A stretch of DNA of 6,917 nucleotides. Origin: an uncultured Anaerolineales bacterium. GTDB taxonomy: Bacteria; Chloroflexota; Anaerolineae; Anaerolineales; UBA11657. The stretch spans positions 1-6,917 of the forward strand of contig CAJWGI010000069.1 in the NCBI GenBank assembly GCA_913031335.1, given 5' to 3'. This document shows positions 1-5,980 of this stretch, in pieces. Each line of letters starts with the position of its first letter. Within the stretch, counting starts at the first letter, position 1. The notes under the pieces are model-generated. The model saw only the letters and a list, made by a program, of their open reading frames with translations. It did no database searches and was not told where the DNA came from. Position numbers and translations under genes: made by a program.

Positions 1-162
1 AGCTATTATTACATTTTCTGGATTGTTCTCCGCTGATCGTTGCTCGTTTGTCTAGAGCGAGACCTTTGTCGCCGGCGTGGCTCCAAAGGGTATTCCGGCG
101 TGCCCTGCGCGGTCCGGGAGGCTGCGGCATGCAGCGGTTTGAGCACCGAAAGGAGAAGCGAA
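1..162 (+). promoter_or_regulatory. Leader region upstream of glpX
   Basis: No gene is supported here, although the glpX frame stays open upstream as far as a TTG at 40. The AT-rich first 30 bases contain TATTAT at 4-9, a possible -10 box, but any -35 box would lie outside the window. Small stems are possible: TTCCGG (93-98) with CCGGGA (114-119, one G-U pair), and GCTGC (121-125) with GCAGC (131-135) around a 5-base loop, just before the ribosome binding site. None is long enough to name as a riboswitch or attenuator. The call as a leader is inference from position. Confidence 0.3.
149..155 (+). promoter_or_regulatory. Shine-Dalgarno site that fixes the glpX start
   Basis: The purine-rich AAAGGAG lies 7 bases before the ATG at 163. 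It is the best ribosome binding site in the window. It is the main reason to choose ATG 163 over in-frame starts further upstream, whose translation (Arg- and Cys-rich) does not look like a GlpX N-terminus. Confidence 0.75.
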
Positions 163-1158
163 ATGACGAGTTGTGAGCCGGACCGCAACCTTGCGCTGGA
201 ACTGGTGCGGGTGACCGAGACGGCTGCGCTCGCGGCCGGGCGCTTTATGGGGCGCAACGACAAAAACGGTAGTGACGAGGCCGCAGTGGAAGCGATGAGG
301 CTGATGCTTAACAGCATCGAGATGGAGGGAACGGTCATTATCGGCGAGGGCGAAAAGGATGATGCCCCAATGCTGTTTAACGGCGAGAAGCTGGGGACAG
401 GAAACCCTCCGGAGGTGGATATCGCCGTGGATCCCATAGACGGCACCCGATTGCTGGCGCTGGGGCGGGCAAACGCGCTGGCGACCGTGGCGGTGGCCGA
501 CCGCGGCAGCATGTTCGACCCGGGCCCGTTCGTGTACATGCAGAAAATCGCTGTCGGGCCGAGTGCAAAGGGCGCGATAGACGTGGAGGCTTCCCCGCTG
601 GAGAACCTGAACCGCATCGCCCACGCGAAGCGATGCGGAGTAGATGATCTGACTGTGGTGGTGTTGGACCGCCCGCGCCACGAGCAATTGCTCGCGGAGC
701 TGCGCGCCACCGACGCGCGCATCCGCCTGATAACGGATGGAGACGTCGCCGGGGCTGTAATGACCGCCTGGCCCGAGTCCGGAATTGACGTACTCATGGG
801 GGTCGGCGGCACGCCGGAAGGAGTACTATCGGCATGCGCGCTGCAGTGCATGGGCGGTGAACTGCAAGGCAAGCTCTGGCCGCGCAACGGGGAGGAGATT
901 CAGCGCGGCGAGGCGATGGGCTACGACTTTGATGTAGTGTTGGGCATGGAGGATCTGGTGCGCAGCGACAATTGCTTTTTTGCGGCCACTGGCATCACCG
1001 ATGGCGAGTTGGTGAACGGAGTGAAATATTATGGCAACGGCGCGCGCACGCATTCTCTCGTCATGCGCTCAACATCGGGCACGGTGCGGGAAATAGCAAC
1101 CCGGCACCGCTGGGAGAAACTGATGCGTTTCTCGAATATTGCGAATGGGAAGGATTAG
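163..1158 (+). CDS. glpX: Class II fructose-1,6-bisphosphatase (GlpX)
   Basis: This 331-residue cytosolic enzyme hydrolyses fructose 1,6-bisphosphate to fructose 6-phosphate and phosphate, the committed step of gluconeogenesis; some family members also act on sedoheptulose bisphosphate. The family is metal-dependent, usually on Mn2+ or Mg2+. Visible signatures are PDRNLALELVRVTE near the N-terminus (6-19), GEGEKDDAPML (61-71), the metal and phosphate motif DPIDGT (90-95), LITDGDVAGA (189-198), GVGGTPEGV (213-221) and RSTSGTVR (302-309). The length fits the usual 320-340 residues and nothing is truncated. DPIDGT has Asp where the E. coli protein has Glu; from memory this is the form in actinobacterial GlpX, so the enzyme should be active. 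The start is set by a good Shine-Dalgarno at 149-155. It is the first gene of a five-gene run, and the rho ribosome binding site lies inside its last codons. Confidence 0.96.
   Translation: MTSCEPDRNLALELVRVTETAALAAGRFMGRNDKNGSDEAAVEAMRLMLNSIEMEGTVIIGEGEKDDAPMLFNGEKLGTGNPPEVDIAVDPIDGTRLLALGRANALATVAVADRGSMFDPGPFVYMQKIAVGPSAKGAIDVEASPLENLNRIAHAKRCGVDDLTVVVLDRPRHEQLLAELRATDARIRLITDGDVAGAVMTAWPESGIDVLMGVGGTPEGVLSACALQCMGGELQGKLWPRNGEEIQRGEAMGYDFDVVLGMEDLVRSDNCFFAATGITDGELVNGVKYYGNGARTHSLVMRSTSGTVREIATRHRWEKLMRFSNIANGKD
1147..1154 (+). promoter_or_regulatory. Shine-Dalgarno site for rho inside the end of glpX
   Basis: GGGAAGGA lies 7 bases before the rho ATG at 1162 and within the final codons of glpX, whose stop is 1156-1158. 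Ribosomes finishing glpX therefore sit directly over the rho start region, which suggests coupled translation. Confidence 0.65.
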
Positions 1159-1161
1159 GTT

Positions 1162-2442
1162 ATGGACATAGCAAAACTGGAAAAGAAGAAACTAGAGGGT
1201 TTGCGCGAGCTTGCCCGGGAGATGGACGTACCGGGTCACAGCCGGCTGAAAAAGGACGAGTTGATTCTCGGCCTTTTGCGCGCAAATGCCGAAAAGAAAG
1301 GCCTGAAGCTTCGCGGCGGCGTGCTGGAATTGGTCGATGATGGCATCGGATTCTTGCGTTCCGGGCATCTGTTGCCGGGCCGAGATGATGTTTATGTTAG
1401 CCAGTCGCAGATCAGGCGTTTCGGCATGCGCACCGGCGACATGGTCATTGGGCAGGTGCGCGCGCCAAAAGACACCGAGAAATATTACGGCCTGATTCGG
1501 GTAGAAGCTGTCAACGGTCTGGACCCGGAAGAGGCCAAACAGCGTCCGGTTTTCGAATCGCTCACCCCGATTTTTCCGGATGAACGCTTCGATTTGGAAA
1601 CCGACCGGCATGCGCTCGCCACTCGGCTGATAAACCTGGTGGCGCCCATCGGAAAAGGCCAGCGTGGCCTAATTGTCTCCCCGCCCAAGGCAGGCAAGAC
1701 CACGGTGCTCAAGCAAATTGCCAATGCGATTTCTCTCCAGTATCCGCAAGTGCATCTAATGGTGGCTTTGATCGGGGAGCGTCCCGAGGAAGTGACCGAC
1801 ATGGACCGCTCGGTGGATGCCGAGGTTGTGGCCAGTACGTTTGATGAACCAGTGACATCCCACGTCAAAGTGGCCGAAATGGCGCTCGCTCGCGCCCGGC
1901 GGTTGGTTGAGGGCGGACGGGACGTGGCCATTCTGCTGGATTCAATCACGCGCCTTTCGCGCGCGTACAACCTGATCGTCATACCATCCGGGCGCACTCT
2001 TTCAGGCGGCCTCGACCCGGCGGCGTTGTATCCGCCAAAACGCTTCTTCGGCGCGGCGCGCAACATCGAGGACGGCGGCTCGCTCACCATTGTGGCCACC
2101 TGCCTCGTGGACACCGGCTCTCGCATGGACGACATGGTTTACGAAGAATTCAAAGGCACCGGAAACATGGAGCTGCATCTTTCGCGCAAATTGCAGGAAC
2201 GCCGCATTTTCCCGGCGCTGGATATTGACCGCTCATCCACCCGGCGGGAGGAATTGCTGCTCGGGCCGGACATTACCCAGCGCGTCTGGCTGATGCGCCG
2301 CATGTACAACCAGATGGTTGCATCACCGCCAAATGGGGCCGGCATGGATATGGCCGCCGCCACCGAAGCTGTCAACCAGCAGATCCGACAGACGGAAAAC
2401 AATTTTGAGTTCTTGGAACAACTGGGTAAAACGGCTGAGTAA
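1162..2442 (+). CDS. rho: Transcription termination factor Rho
   Basis: Rho is a hexameric RNA-dependent ATPase and translocase that loads on C-rich, ribosome-free RNA and terminates transcription. This 426-residue protein is close to the 419 residues of E. coli and lacks the large basic or acidic N-terminal insertions of some actinobacterial forms. In order: a Lys-rich Rho_N helical domain (about 1-45), the cold-shock-like RNA-binding domain with RNP1 DGIGFLR (60-66), DDVYVSQSQIRRF (75-87) and the second RNA motif KYYGLIRV (107-114), then the RecA-like motor. The motor has Walker A SPPKAGKT (173-180), ERPEEVTDM (206-214), Walker B and Q-loop DVAILLDSITRLSRAYN (254-270), the R-loop region DTGSRMD (317-323) and EFKGTGNMELHLSRK (329-343). 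All motor motifs look intact. RNP1 carries Ile62 where E. coli has Phe62. The gene follows glpX by 3 nt, so it has no room for a private leader of the kind used for autoregulation in E. coli. Confidence 0.98.
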   Translation: MDIAKLEKKKLEGLRELAREMDVPGHSRLKKDELILGLLRANAEKKGLKLRGGVLELVDDGIGFLRSGHLLPGRDDVYVSQSQIRRFGMRTGDMVIGQVRAPKDTEKYYGLIRVEAVNGLDPEEAKQRPVFESLTPIFPDERFDLETDRHALATRLINLVAPIGKGQRGLIVSPPKAGKTTVLKQIANAISLQYPQVHLMVALIGERPEEVTDMDRSVDAEVVASTFDEPVTSHVKVAEMALARARRLVEGGRDVAILLDSITRLSRAYNLIVIPSGRTLSGGLDPAALYPPKRFFGAARNIEDGGSLTIVATCLVDTGSRMDDMVYEEFKGTGNMELHLSRKLQERRIFPALDIDRSSTRREELLLGPDITQRVWLMRRMYNQMVASPPNGAGMDMAAATEAVNQQIRQTENNFEFLEQLGKTAE

Positions 2443-2443
2443 A

Positions 2444-2485
2444 CCGGGACTTGAGTGGATGGGCCATGCTCGCATGGCCACCCGG
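2444..2485 (+). promoter_or_regulatory. Two-tier inverted repeat over the peptidase start
   Basis: GGCCATGC (2462-2469) is perfectly repeated in inverse as GCATGGCC (2472-2479), leaving only TC between. As RNA this would give a 7-bp stem capped by a CUCG tetraloop. Outside it, CCGGG (2444-2448) is complementary to CCCGG (2481-2485). The outer stem would cover the only Shine-Dalgarno-like bases (GGGA, 2446-2449), and the GTG start (2455-2457) would lie in the 13-base internal loop on the 5' side. No T-run follows, so an intrinsic terminator is unlikely. The pairing is seen directly; a role in translational control or mRNA processing is inference. Confidence 0.45.
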
Positions 2486-3585
2486 GAGGGCAGCCGGCTT
2501 CCCCGTCCATCCGCGGGCTGCGCGCACTGTTGAGGCGTTACAGTCACCACCTTGCCCTGATTGGATTGACAGCCGCTGCGGTGGGGTTGTTTCGCTGGAA
2601 TCCGCTGGAGCGGCTGGCCGCCCAGCTTGAATTCCCGCTGCTTTCCTCTCAACTGCAAACAAGCGCCGCCAACGGCGCCGGGCTGCCCGGGACACTAATG
2701 ACGCCGGGTGTGGAGGAGAGGATGCCCGTTCCGCCGCTGACCCGGCGCATCAACCCGCACACGCTTATTCCTAGGCGACCTCGGCAGGAGGTGATCACCT
2801 ACACGGTTCGCTCCGGGGATACCCTTTTCGGCATTTCGGAGAAATACGGCATTACTCCGGAGACCGTGTTGTGGGGTAATCCGGTGCTGAAAGATGACCC
2901 CCACCTGCTCAGTCCCGGGCAGGAACTGTTGATTTCCCCGATCACCGGTGTTCTGCGGGTGGTCTACAAAGACGACACGATTGAAGGCCTGGCAGCGGCG
3001 TACCACGCGAGCGCGGACGATATCCTGAACTGGCCAGGCAATCATCTTGACGCGGACAATCCGGTGTTGGTGGAGGGAACTGTTATAGTGGTTCCCGGCG
3101 GCGAACGTGATTTCGTGCAATGGACGGTTCCACGCATTGCGCGAGCGCAGCGTAACCCGCTTCCCACCGGTGCCGGGCCCGGAGCGTGTGTGGGCGGGTA
3201 TTCAGGCGGCGCGGTGGGGTCGGGTAGTTTTATCTGGCCCGCGGTTAATCGTTACCTTTCCGGGTTCGGTTATAGTTCCTATCATCGTGCAATTGACATT
3301 GCCGCCGGTCACGGCGCACCCATCTACGCCGCCGACAGCGGAGTGGTCATGTTCGCAGGGTGGAGTAACTGGGGTTTCGGCTACATGGTGGTCATTGACC
3401 ACGGTAACGGCTGGCAGACGCTCTACGCGCATCTCTCGCAGTGGAACGTGAGTTGCGGGCAATCTGTGTATCAGGGCAATCTAATCGGGCTTTCGGGCAG
3501 CACCGGAAATTCCACTGGCCCGCATCTGCATTTTGAAATAAACTACCAGGGCTCTCGTCCGAACCCGTGGAATTATCTCCCCTGA
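2455..3585 (+). CDS. Membrane-anchored LysM / M23 family metallopeptidase
   Basis: This predicted cell-envelope enzyme of 376 residues probably cuts peptide cross-links in peptidoglycan, or activates other hydrolases. After a basic patch (RALLRRYSHH, 23-32), one hydrophobic segment (about 32-47) fits an inner-membrane anchor or uncleaved signal, with the rest outside. LysM 1 begins with ITYTVRSGDTLFGISEKYG (114-132); LysM 2 follows at about 165-214 and is more divergent. The C-terminal LytM/M23 domain begins near FIWPAVNRYLSGFGY (259-273). Its zinc ligands appear intact: His277 and Asp281 in HRAID, and His359 in HLHFE, with His357 and His326 (YAHLS) as likely catalytic residues. The start is uncertain. 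GTG 2455 is 12 nt after rho with only a weak GGGA, and its first 20 residues are Gly/Pro-rich and low in recognisable content. TTG 2530 would still keep the anchor. The exact bond cut cannot be told. Confidence 0.9.
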   Translation: MDGPCSHGHPGGQPASPSIRGLRALLRRYSHHLALIGLTAAAVGLFRWNPLERLAAQLEFPLLSSQLQTSAANGAGLPGTLMTPGVEERMPVPPLTRRINPHTLIPRRPRQEVITYTVRSGDTLFGISEKYGITPETVLWGNPVLKDDPHLLSPGQELLISPITGVLRVVYKDDTIEGLAAAYHASADDILNWPGNHLDADNPVLVEGTVIVVPGGERDFVQWTVPRIARAQRNPLPTGAGPGACVGGYSGGAVGSGSFIWPAVNRYLSGFGYSSYHRAIDIAAGHGAPIYAADSGVVMFAGWSNWGFGYMVVIDHGNGWQTLYAHLSQWNVSCGQSVYQGNLIGLSGSTGNSTGPHLHFEINYQGSRPNPWNYLP

Positions 3586-3598
3586 GCCGCATCCTACG

Positions 3599-4264
3599 AT
3601 GAAACTCTCGGTGATAATCCCGGTGTTCAACGAAGCGGAGACCATTTTTGAGCTGGTGGAGCGCGTGCGCCGGGTTCCGCTGGAAAAGGAGCTGGTGCTG
3701 GTGGACGACTCCTCCTTCGACGGTTCTGGTGAAATCCTGGCGCGGCTAGGCGCTGACGCCGACACCACCGTGTTGAGCCACCCGGTCAATCGGGGTAAGG
3801 GCGTTGCCATAGCCACTGCACTGCACGCAGCCAGTGGAGATGTGGTTGTGATACAGGATGCTGATCTTGAGTACGATCCGAATGATTTCATGAAGCTGAT
3901 CGAGCCAATTGAAAAGGGGGCGGCGCAGGTAGTATATGGTGTCCGCGACCTGAGCAGCCAGCGGGCCATTATGCGCGCAGGAAACCGCTTCCTCACTTGG
4001 CTCACAGGCGTGCTATTTGGTGTCCGGTTGCACGATATGGAAACCTGTTACAAGATGATGACGCGGTCGGTGTATGAGTTGCTTTCGCTTGAGTGCCGCC
4101 GCTTTGATGTAGAGGCCGAGATTACGGCGAAAATTTTACGCGCCGGCTTCAGCATTCATGAGCGCCCAATCGCGTACAACGCTCGTTACGACAACAAGAA
4201 ACTCTCCCCGCTGGACGGATTACCCACGCTGCGCGCGCTGATAAAATACCGTTTTTTCTCTTGA
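3599..4264 (+). CDS. Family 2 glycosyltransferase, dolichol-phosphate mannosyltransferase-like
   Basis: This GT-A fold enzyme of 221 residues transfers a sugar from a nucleotide donor, probably to a lipid-phosphate carrier or an envelope glycan. The sequence opens with the canonical KLSVIIPVFNEAETI (2-16), followed by the nucleotide-binding LVLVDDSSFDGSGEI (32-46), NRGKGVAIATAL (64-75) and the metal-binding DAD in VVVIQDADLEYDP (82-94). The acceptor-side segment GNRFLTWLTGVLFGVRLHDMETCYKMM (128-154) is the hallmark of DPM1-like GT2 enzymes. It ends at KYRFFS, with no added transmembrane domain, so it should be cytosolic or peripheral. It starts 13 nt after the peptidase stop with no visible Shine-Dalgarno, which suggests re-initiation. 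Being next to a cell-wall peptidase fits an envelope role, but donor and acceptor cannot be named. The 3' end overlaps rarA by 4 nt. Confidence 0.92.
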   Translation: MKLSVIIPVFNEAETIFELVERVRRVPLEKELVLVDDSSFDGSGEILARLGADADTTVLSHPVNRGKGVAIATALHAASGDVVVIQDADLEYDPNDFMKLIEPIEKGAAQVVYGVRDLSSQRAIMRAGNRFLTWLTGVLFGVRLHDMETCYKMMTRSVYELLSLECRRFDVEAEITAKILRAGFSIHERPIAYNARYDNKKLSPLDGLPTLRALIKYRFFS

Positions 4265-5679
4265 CTGAGCCCGACCTGTTCGACCACGCACTGCAGGAAC
4301 GAATGGCTGTGGAAGCCCCGCTGGCAGCGCGAATGCGCCCGCGCAGCCTTGAGGAGTTCGTCGGCCAGCGGGAAATCATCGGGCGCGGCCGACTGCTGCG
4401 GCGCGCAATCGAAGCCGACAAGCTTTTCTCTTCCATCCTGCTGTGGGGCCCGCCGGGCAGCGGGAAAACCACGCTGGCAAACATCATTGCCAATTCCACT
4501 GCATCGTATTTCACCACTCTCAGCGCTGTTCTGGCGGGAGTGCGCGAGCTGCGCGCGGTGATAGCGGCCGCGCTGGAAAGGCGCAAACTGCACGGCGTAC
4601 GCACCATCCTGTTTGTCGACGAGGTTCATCGCTGGAACAAAGCGCAGCAAGATGCGCTGCTGCCGCACGTGGAGCGCGGAGTGATCGTGCTCATCGGGGC
4701 GACGACCGAAAACCCATACTTTGAAGTTATTGGCGCTCTGGTGTCGCGCTCGCGCGTCTTTCAGTTCCGGGCGCTCTCGGACGATGATACGCGTCGGGTG
4801 CTGCAAGAGACGCTGAAGGATTCAGAGCGTGGTTACGGCGGGCGGAAAATTGACATCTCGAAGGCCGGGCTAGAGCACTTGGTGACGGTGGCGGGCGGCG
4901 ACGCGCGCAACGCGCTCAACGCGCTTGAGCTGGCGGTGGAATCCACCCCGCCCGCCGCAGATGGTGCGATAGAGATAACACTGGATGTGGCGCAGGAATC
5001 GATTCAACGGCGCGCTGTGCTTTATGATCGCGACGGTGACGCGCACTACGACACCATCAGCGCCTTCATCAAATCAGTGCGCGGTTCCGACCCGGATGCT
5101 GCGCTCTACTGGCTGGCGAAGATGCTTTACGCGGGCGAATCTCCGCGCTTCATTCTGCGCCGGCTGCTTATTCTGGCGGGCGAAGATATCGGGCTGGCGG
5201 ACCCGATGGGACTGGTGGTGGCCAACGCGGCCGCGCAGGCGTTTGAATACGTCGGGCTTCCCGAGGGCGTGTATCCGCTGGTGGAAGCCACTCTTTATCT
5301 TTCCACCGCGCCGAAATCCAACAGCGCCGGCAGTTTTTTTCAGGCGCATAAAACAGTGGAAAAAGAGGGACGCACGGATGTGCCCGTGCATTTGAAGGAT
5401 GCGAACCGGGATGCGGCTGCCCTCGGACATGGCGAGGGCTACATCTATCCGCACGAGGAACCCGGACATCACACCGGGCAGCAGTACCTGCCGACCGCAC
5501 TGCTGGGCCGGTATTTCTATGAGCCGACGGATCAGGGTTATGAAGCGGAAGTTGAGCAGCGCCTGGAGCGCTGGCGGGCAGCGCAACGTGCAGCGCTGGG
5601 AATAGAGATGACGCAGCAGTCCCCTGCGTTGAGCGAAGAAGAAATCATGCAGGTAAAAAAGAGCATGGGCCGCGGCTAA
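4261..5679 (+). CDS. rarA: Replication-associated recombination protein A (RarA/MgsA), AAA+ ATPase
   Basis: This 472-residue AAA+ ATPase is related to the clamp-loader and Holliday-branch-migration group (WRNIP1 in eukaryotes). RarA works at stalled replication forks and interacts with SSB. Visible parts: the N-terminal DLFDH and APLAARMRPRSLEEFVGQ (19-36), Walker A GPPGSGKT (63-70), Walker B ILFVDEVHR (116-124), sensor 1 ATTENP (147-152), the arginine-finger stretch LVSRSRVFQF (160-169) and sensor 2 GGDARNALNALE (212-223). The C-terminal tetramerisation region follows, with YDRDGDAHYDTISAFIKS (255-272) and ILRRLLILAGEDIGLADP (298-315). The chosen TTG start forms a TTGA overlap with the preceding stop and keeps the conserved DLFDH segment; ATG 4303 would lose it. 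Walker B continues HRWNKAQQD, where most relatives have HRFNKAQQD. There is no visible Shine-Dalgarno, so expression probably depends on coupling to the glycosyltransferase. Confidence 0.96.
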   Translation: MTEPDLFDHALQERMAVEAPLAARMRPRSLEEFVGQREIIGRGRLLRRAIEADKLFSSILLWGPPGSGKTTLANIIANSTASYFTTLSAVLAGVRELRAVIAAALERRKLHGVRTILFVDEVHRWNKAQQDALLPHVERGVIVLIGATTENPYFEVIGALVSRSRVFQFRALSDDDTRRVLQETLKDSERGYGGRKIDISKAGLEHLVTVAGGDARNALNALELAVESTPPAADGAIEITLDVAQESIQRRAVLYDRDGDAHYDTISAFIKSVRGSDPDAALYWLAKMLYAGESPRFILRRLLILAGEDIGLADPMGLVVANAAAQAFEYVGLPEGVYPLVEATLYLSTAPKSNSAGSFFQAHKTVEKEGRTDVPVHLKDANRDAAALGHGEGYIYPHEEPGHHTGQQYLPTALLGRYFYEPTDQGYEAEVEQRLERWRAAQRAALGIEMTQQSPALSEEEIMQVKKSMGRG

Positions 5680-5979
5680 CATTTTGCTTGGTTTTGATGC
5701 TACCAAATAAAAGGTGGGCGACGCGTTTCCGGTCGGGCAAGGCGCCCATGTGTTTTTCTGGTGTTGCTGCGCGCCTGCTATGTCTCAGAACAATTCTTGA
5801 TAGTCTAGGTTGAGGTCTCACCAATGTTCTCTGTGGGTTCGCTGGCTGTAACCGACCACACAATACCGGTGAAGTCAAGTATGATTCTTCAGCACAACCT
5901 CATAGCTACCGACCCGTTCATCGCGAGATGTTTATTCTAGGTGTTTGGAGAGGATTGATGGGGTTGTTGGTTGTGTTGC
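5680..5979. other. Convergent intergenic region without a recognisable gene
   Basis: This 300-nt stretch separates rarA (plus) from the aminotransferase (minus). I see no tRNA, repeat array or conserved protein. It contains a candidate terminator near its left end and a G-rich tract next to the aminotransferase stop. A further possible hairpin pairs TGTGG (5832-5836) and GTT (5837-5839) with AAC (5850-5852) and CCACA (5856-5860), with a 3-base bulge. A sampled 60 bases (5881-5940) have 27 G+C. A 38-codon ORF from ATG 5698 has no supporting signal. The region could hold an unrecognised small RNA or gene remnant, but nothing shows this directly. Confidence 0.5.
5714..5757 (+). terminator. Candidate intrinsic terminator after rarA
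   Basis: TGGGCG (5715-5720) pairs with CGCCCA (5743-5748), plus a G-U pair (5714/5749). A run of five T follows at 5753-5757. The loop is long, at 22 bases. A competing smaller stem pairs GGGC (5735-5738) with GCCC (5744-5747) around a 5-base loop, closer to the usual shape but only 4 bp. Position after the last gene of the run fits a terminator; the imperfect geometry keeps confidence low. Confidence 0.4.
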
Positions 5980-5980
5980 T
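5941..5980 (-). terminator. Rut-like C-rich, G-poor tract after the aminotransferase gene
   Basis: Read on the minus strand, these 40 bases have 18 C and only 1 G. They contain several pyrimidine-C steps (CCCC, TCCTCTCC) and no stable hairpin. The tract begins at the aminotransferase stop codon and runs downstream of it, so its RNA would be free of ribosomes. This composition is the classical description of a Rho utilisation site. There is no A-run on the plus strand that would give a minus-strand U-tract, so Rho-dependent termination is a reasonable inference. It is not proved by sequence alone. Confidence 0.35.

Noticed and set aside
9..887. Long open frame (292 codons) on the minus strand opposite glpX
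   Set aside because: Its translation is Ser/Arg/Pro-rich with no family resemblance, and it lies antisense to a clearly conserved gene. Long antisense frames are common in GC-rich coding DNA.
1485..2135. Minus-strand open frame of 216 codons opposite rho
   Set aside because: It is a shadow of rho codon bias, with low-complexity Ser/Arg composition and no start signal.
2444..2485. Junction inverted repeat as an intrinsic terminator for rho
   Set aside because: No T-run follows the hairpin, and the next genes are closely packed and probably co-transcribed.
2318..2533. Plus-strand frame bridging the end of rho and the start of the peptidase
   Set aside because: Most of it overlaps rho out of frame, and the sequence shows no recognisable domain.
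5698..5814. Small 38-codon ORF after rarA
   Set aside because: It has no Shine-Dalgarno, overlaps the candidate terminator and has no recognisable sequence.
5828..5862. GGGTTCG-containing segment considered as part of a tRNA T-arm
   Set aside because: No acceptor stem, anticodon arm or D-arm can be arranged around it on either strand.
5645..5878. Minus-strand 77-codon frame running from the intergenic region into the rarA end
   Set aside because: Arg/Pro-rich translation, no ribosome binding site and no family features; it overlaps rarA coding sequence.
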